Assembly: GCF_017948675.1 (NCBI RefSeq)
Contig: NZ_JAGFBU010000001.1
Location: 806,001 to 870,000, forward strand
Source: Flavobacterium flabelliforme
GTDB taxonomy: Bacteria; Bacteroidota; Bacteroidia; Flavobacteriales; Flavobacteriaceae
Direction: 5' to 3'
DNA: 64,000 bases
Made by a program: the position numbers and the translations under genes. The notes below the pieces were generated by a model. The model worked only from the letters and a program-made list of their open reading frames with translations. It had not been told where the DNA came from and made no database searches. Shown here in pieces: positions 61,392 through 64,000 of the stretch; positions within the stretch are counted from its first letter, which is position 1; each line of letters opens with the position of its first letter.

Positions 61392-62993
61392 ATGGATTTA
61401 AAAGAAGTATATTCTGAAAATTTGTTAAATTTCTCAAAAGAAACTACCGAATACTATCCGGAGATCTTAACTGGCGAAGCAATGACTTTTTTGTCTTTAC
61501 TTCATGAAAAATTCAATAAAAAAAGACTTGAACTTTTATCGGAGAGAGAAAAGCAACAAGCCTTGTTTGATAAAGGTGCGTTACCTCAATTCCCTGTTGA
61601 AACGAAAAGTATTAGAGAAGGAAATTGGGAAGCAGCTCAGACTCCAAATGATTTAATGGATCGAAGAGTTGAAATAACAGGACCCGTAGACCGAAAAATG
61701 GTGATCAACGCCTTAAATTCTGGCGCTAGAACTTTTATGGCAGATTTTGAAGACAGCACTTCACCCACTTGGAGCAATCTGATGAATGGCCAACAAAACT
61801 TAAAAGACGCAGTCAATAAAACAATCACTTTAGAAGACAAGCTAAAAAATAAAAAATACACTTTAAACGAAAAAACTGCAGTTTTAATAGTGCGACCAAG
61901 AGGTTTACATTTATCTGAAAAGCATATTTTGATAAATCAAGAACAAACCTCAGGATCTTTGATCGATTTTGGACTTTACGCATTTCATAATCACAAACAA
62001 CTTATAGAAAACGGAACGGCTCCTTATTTTTATATTCCAAAATTGGAACATTATTTAGAAGCAAGATGGTGGAACGAAGTCTTCGAATTTACGCAAGAGT
62101 ATTTAGGTGTAAAAAAAGGGACTTTTAAAACTACCGTTTTAATAGAAACGATTACTGCCAGTTTTCAATTGGATGAAATCATCTACGAATTAAGAGATCA
62201 TATTGTGGGATTGAATTGCGGACGTTGGGATTATATTTTTTCCTACATCAAGAAATTACGAAAAAAACCTGCATTTATAGTTCCAAATAGAGATCAGGTT
62301 ACAATGGCAGCTCCTTTTATGAGTGCTTATTCGCAATTGGTAATTCAGAGATGCCACAAGCGCAACATCCATGCAATAGGCGGAATGGCAGCACAAATTC
62401 CGATTAAAAACAACGAAGATGCTAACAAAATTGCTTTTGATAAAGTAATTGCTGATAAAGAAAGAGAAGTGAAAAATGGTCATGATGGCACCTGGGTGGC
62501 TCATCCAGATTTAGTTCCGTTAGCCATGAAGGTTTTTGACAACTACATGCCAACAAAAAATCAAATTCACATCAAGAGAGCGGATTTAAACATTACAGAA
62601 AGCGATTTGCTTGAAACTCCAAAAGGAACCATTACTGAAGAAGGTGTTCGAAAAAACATTAGTATATCTGTTTTATATATGGCCTCTTGGCTTAACGGAC
62701 AAGGCGCTGCTGCATTACACCATTTAATGGAAGATGCTGCTACTGCCGAAATATCGAGATCACAGTTGTGGCAATGGCTTCAAAACAAAGTAGTTTTGGA
62801 CAATCAAAAAGTACTCTGCGAAAAATACTATCATCGTTTGGCGATGGAGGAATTTGAAAAAATTAGAGAATTAGTGGGTGACGAAAATCACGATAAACAA
62901 AAATACAGATTAGCAGAACAATTACTAGACATCTTAGTCGTAAACGATAAATTCATCGAGTTTCTGACTATTCCAGGATATAAATATCTATAA
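61392..62993 (+). CDS. aceB: Malate synthase A
   Basis: Malate synthase joins glyoxylate and acetyl-CoA to malate, the second step of the glyoxylate bypass. The 533-residue length is that of the A form, not the longer G form. Motifs include TFMADFEDSTSPTWSNLM, VRPRGLHLSEKHI with the catalytic Arg, TVLIETITASFQLDEI with the metal Glu, and GLNCGRWDYIFSYIKK. HDGTWVAHPDLVPLA lies near residue 365. It precedes aceA by 43 bases in one operon and diverges from the RamB-like regulator. Confidence 0.96.
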   Translation: MDLKEVYSENLLNFSKETTEYYPEILTGEAMTFLSLLHEKFNKKRLELLSEREKQQALFDKGALPQFPVETKSIREGNWEAAQTPNDLMDRRVEITGPVDRKMVINALNSGARTFMADFEDSTSPTWSNLMNGQQNLKDAVNKTITLEDKLKNKKYTLNEKTAVLIVRPRGLHLSEKHILINQEQTSGSLIDFGLYAFHNHKQLIENGTAPYFYIPKLEHYLEARWWNEVFEFTQEYLGVKKGTFKTTVLIETITASFQLDEIIYELRDHIVGLNCGRWDYIFSYIKKLRKKPAFIVPNRDQVTMAAPFMSAYSQLVIQRCHKRNIHAIGGMAAQIPIKNNEDANKIAFDKVIADKEREVKNGHDGTWVAHPDLVPLAMKVFDNYMPTKNQIHIKRADLNITESDLLETPKGTITEEGVRKNISISVLYMASWLNGQGAAALHHLMEDAATAEISRSQLWQWLQNKVVLDNQKVLCEKYYHRLAMEEFEKIRELVGDENHDKQKYRLAEQLLDILVVNDKFIEFLTIPGYKYL

Positions 62994-63036
62994 AACATAT
63001 TAAAAACTATTAACACACAACCAAAAAAATACAAAA

Positions 63037-64000
63037 ATGAAAACTACAGAAACAAGAATACAAGAATTAGTTACTGATTGGCTTACAAACCCAAGATGGG
63101 AAGGAATTCAGCGCCCTTACACTGCTGAAGAAGTAGTAAAATTACAAGGATCTTACCAAATAGAACATAGTGTAGCCAGAATTGGAGCAAACAATCTTTG
63201 GAATAAATTAAATGCCCAAGACTTTGTAGCTGGTCTTGGTGCGTTAACAGGAAACCAAGCCATTCAGGAAGTAGAAGCCGGACTTGACGCCATATACTTG
63301 AGTGGTTGGCAAGTTGCAGCTGATGCCAATGTAGCTGGGGAAATGTATCCTGATCAGTCCTTATATCCTGCTAATAGTGTTCCCTTAGTAGTAAAAAGAA
63401 TAAACAATGCATTGTTGCGAGCTGACCAAATACAAGTGGTAAATGGAACTGCGGATAAAAAAGAATATTTAGTTCCAATAGTTGCAGATGCCGAAGCTGG
63501 TTTTGGTGGAAATTTAAATGCTTTTGAATTAATGAAAGCCATGATTGAGGCTGGTGCTGCTGGAGTTCATTTTGAAGATCAATTGAGTTCTGCAAAAAAA
63601 TGCGGTCATTTAGGCGGAAAAGTATTAGTACCTACACAAGAAGCAATCAACAAACTCATAGCTGCCCGTTTAGCAGCAGATGTTATGGGAACACCAACCA
63701 TTGTGGTAGCAAGAACAGATGCAGATGCAGCCAATTTACTTACGAGTGACATTGATCCTAGAGATGCAAAATTCATTACAGGAGAAAAAACTGGAGAAGG
63801 ATTTTTCTATGTAAATTGTGGCGTAGAACAAGGCATTGACAGAGGATTAAGTTACGCACCTTATGCTGATTTAATTTGGATGGAAACTAGCAATCCTGAT
63901 TTAGATTATGCTAGAAAATTTGCAGAAGGAATTCATGCTAAATTTCCAGGAAAAATGTTAGCATACAATTGTTCTCCTTCTTTCAACTGGGCTGCAAAAT
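63037..64000 (+). CDS. aceA: Isocitrate lyase, N-terminal part (3' end outside window)
   Basis: Isocitrate lyase cleaves isocitrate into glyoxylate and succinate. The frame starts at ATG 63037 and stays open to the window end, giving 321 of an expected 425-430 residues. Motifs include [41 protein letters not shown] and [18 protein letters not shown] with the catalytic Cys of [14 protein letters not shown] just before the edge belongs to the SPSFNW active-site loop. It follows aceB by 43 bases; together they make the glyoxylate bypass. Confidence 0.97.
   Translation, partial: MKTTETRIQELVTDWLTNPRWEGIQRPYTAEEVVKLQGSYQIEHSVARIGANNLWNKLNAQDFVAGLGALTGNQAIQEVEAGLDAIYLSGWQVAADANVAGEMYPDQSLYPANSVPLVVKRINNALLRADQIQVVNGTADKKEYLVPIVADAEAGFGGNLNAFELMKAMIEAGAAGVHFEDQLSSAKKCGHLGGKVLVPTQEAINKLIAARLAADVMGTPTIVVARTDADAANLLTSDIDPRDAKFITGEKTGEGFFYVNCGVEQGIDRGLSYAPYADLIWMETSNPDLDYARKFAEGIHAKFPGKMLAYNCSPSFNWAAK

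Overview
The window looks like chromosome from a member of the Bacteroidota, most likely Flavobacterium or a close relative. The DNA is A+T-rich. Start codons lack Shine-Dalgarno sequences. Many genes are preceded by the Bacteroidota sigma factor's TAnnTTTG -7 box, sometimes with TTG 18-20 bases upstream. Several families are typical of the phylum: DUF3098, the Ig-like lipoprotein, GxxExxY, tandem PepSY-like proteins, and a CAB-ordered succinate dehydrogenase. I see no rRNA, prophage, integrase, transposase or CRISPR array; most of the window is core chromosome.

Layout. 1-11.2 kb: end of hemD, an Lrp-type regulator, a membrane zinc peptidase, leuS, then ftsX-DUF3098-uppP-truB, a thioredoxin-like protein, a patatin, and pyrH-frr. 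11.2-16.4 kb: a Gdx/SugE-type exporter coupled to a CPA2 antiporter, and an MMPL/RND protein. 16.4-20.4 kb: an exported GlcG-like protein with an exported hydroxyisourate hydrolase, a SMUG2-DUF488-TUDOR operon, a structured gap, and a Rnk/GreA-like factor. 20.6-24.7 kb: a dispersed repeat, asnS, a GxxExxY nuclease-like gene bracketed by octamer-periodic repeats, a 75-76 bp tandem repeat running up to rpoN, and rpoN. 24.8-32.3 kb: tdk, an acidic protein, rsmI, an amine oxidase, HopJ, recJ, an MFS transporter and a Cys-cluster protein. 32.3-38.3 kb: lpxH-queD, enoyl-CoA hydratase with a 58-residue membrane protein, tRNA-Ala, a dicarboxylate symporter, a DAO-type oxidoreductase and mtgA. 38.3-45.3 kb: a second dispersed repeat, an S9 peptidase, a hybrid histidine kinase facing a sigma-54 activator, and three PepSY-like paralogues. 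45.6-51.5 kb: fabH-accB-accC, DUF177-rpmF, pdxA divergent from ribE. 51.7-55.6 kb: a CAU tRNA, methylmalonyl-CoA epimerase, an Ig-like lipoprotein, an omega-amidase-like protein and a secreted unknown. 55.7-64 kb: sdhCAB, a RamB/ScfR-like regulator, and divergent aceB-aceA, with aceA cut by the window edge.

How genes work together. The right end joins succinate oxidation, a regulator of the acetate/acyl-CoA type and the glyoxylate bypass. fabH-accBC and DUF177-rpmF form the usual lipid-initiation and ribosomal-protein neighbourhood. rpoN and a sigma-54 activator are both present, although I found no -24/-12 promoter here. The least explained parts are the repeat-flanked GxxExxY gene, the SMUG2 operon and the structured gap after it, paired palindromes before the GlcG-like gene, and two regulatory genes whose promoters sit only four bases from the start codon.
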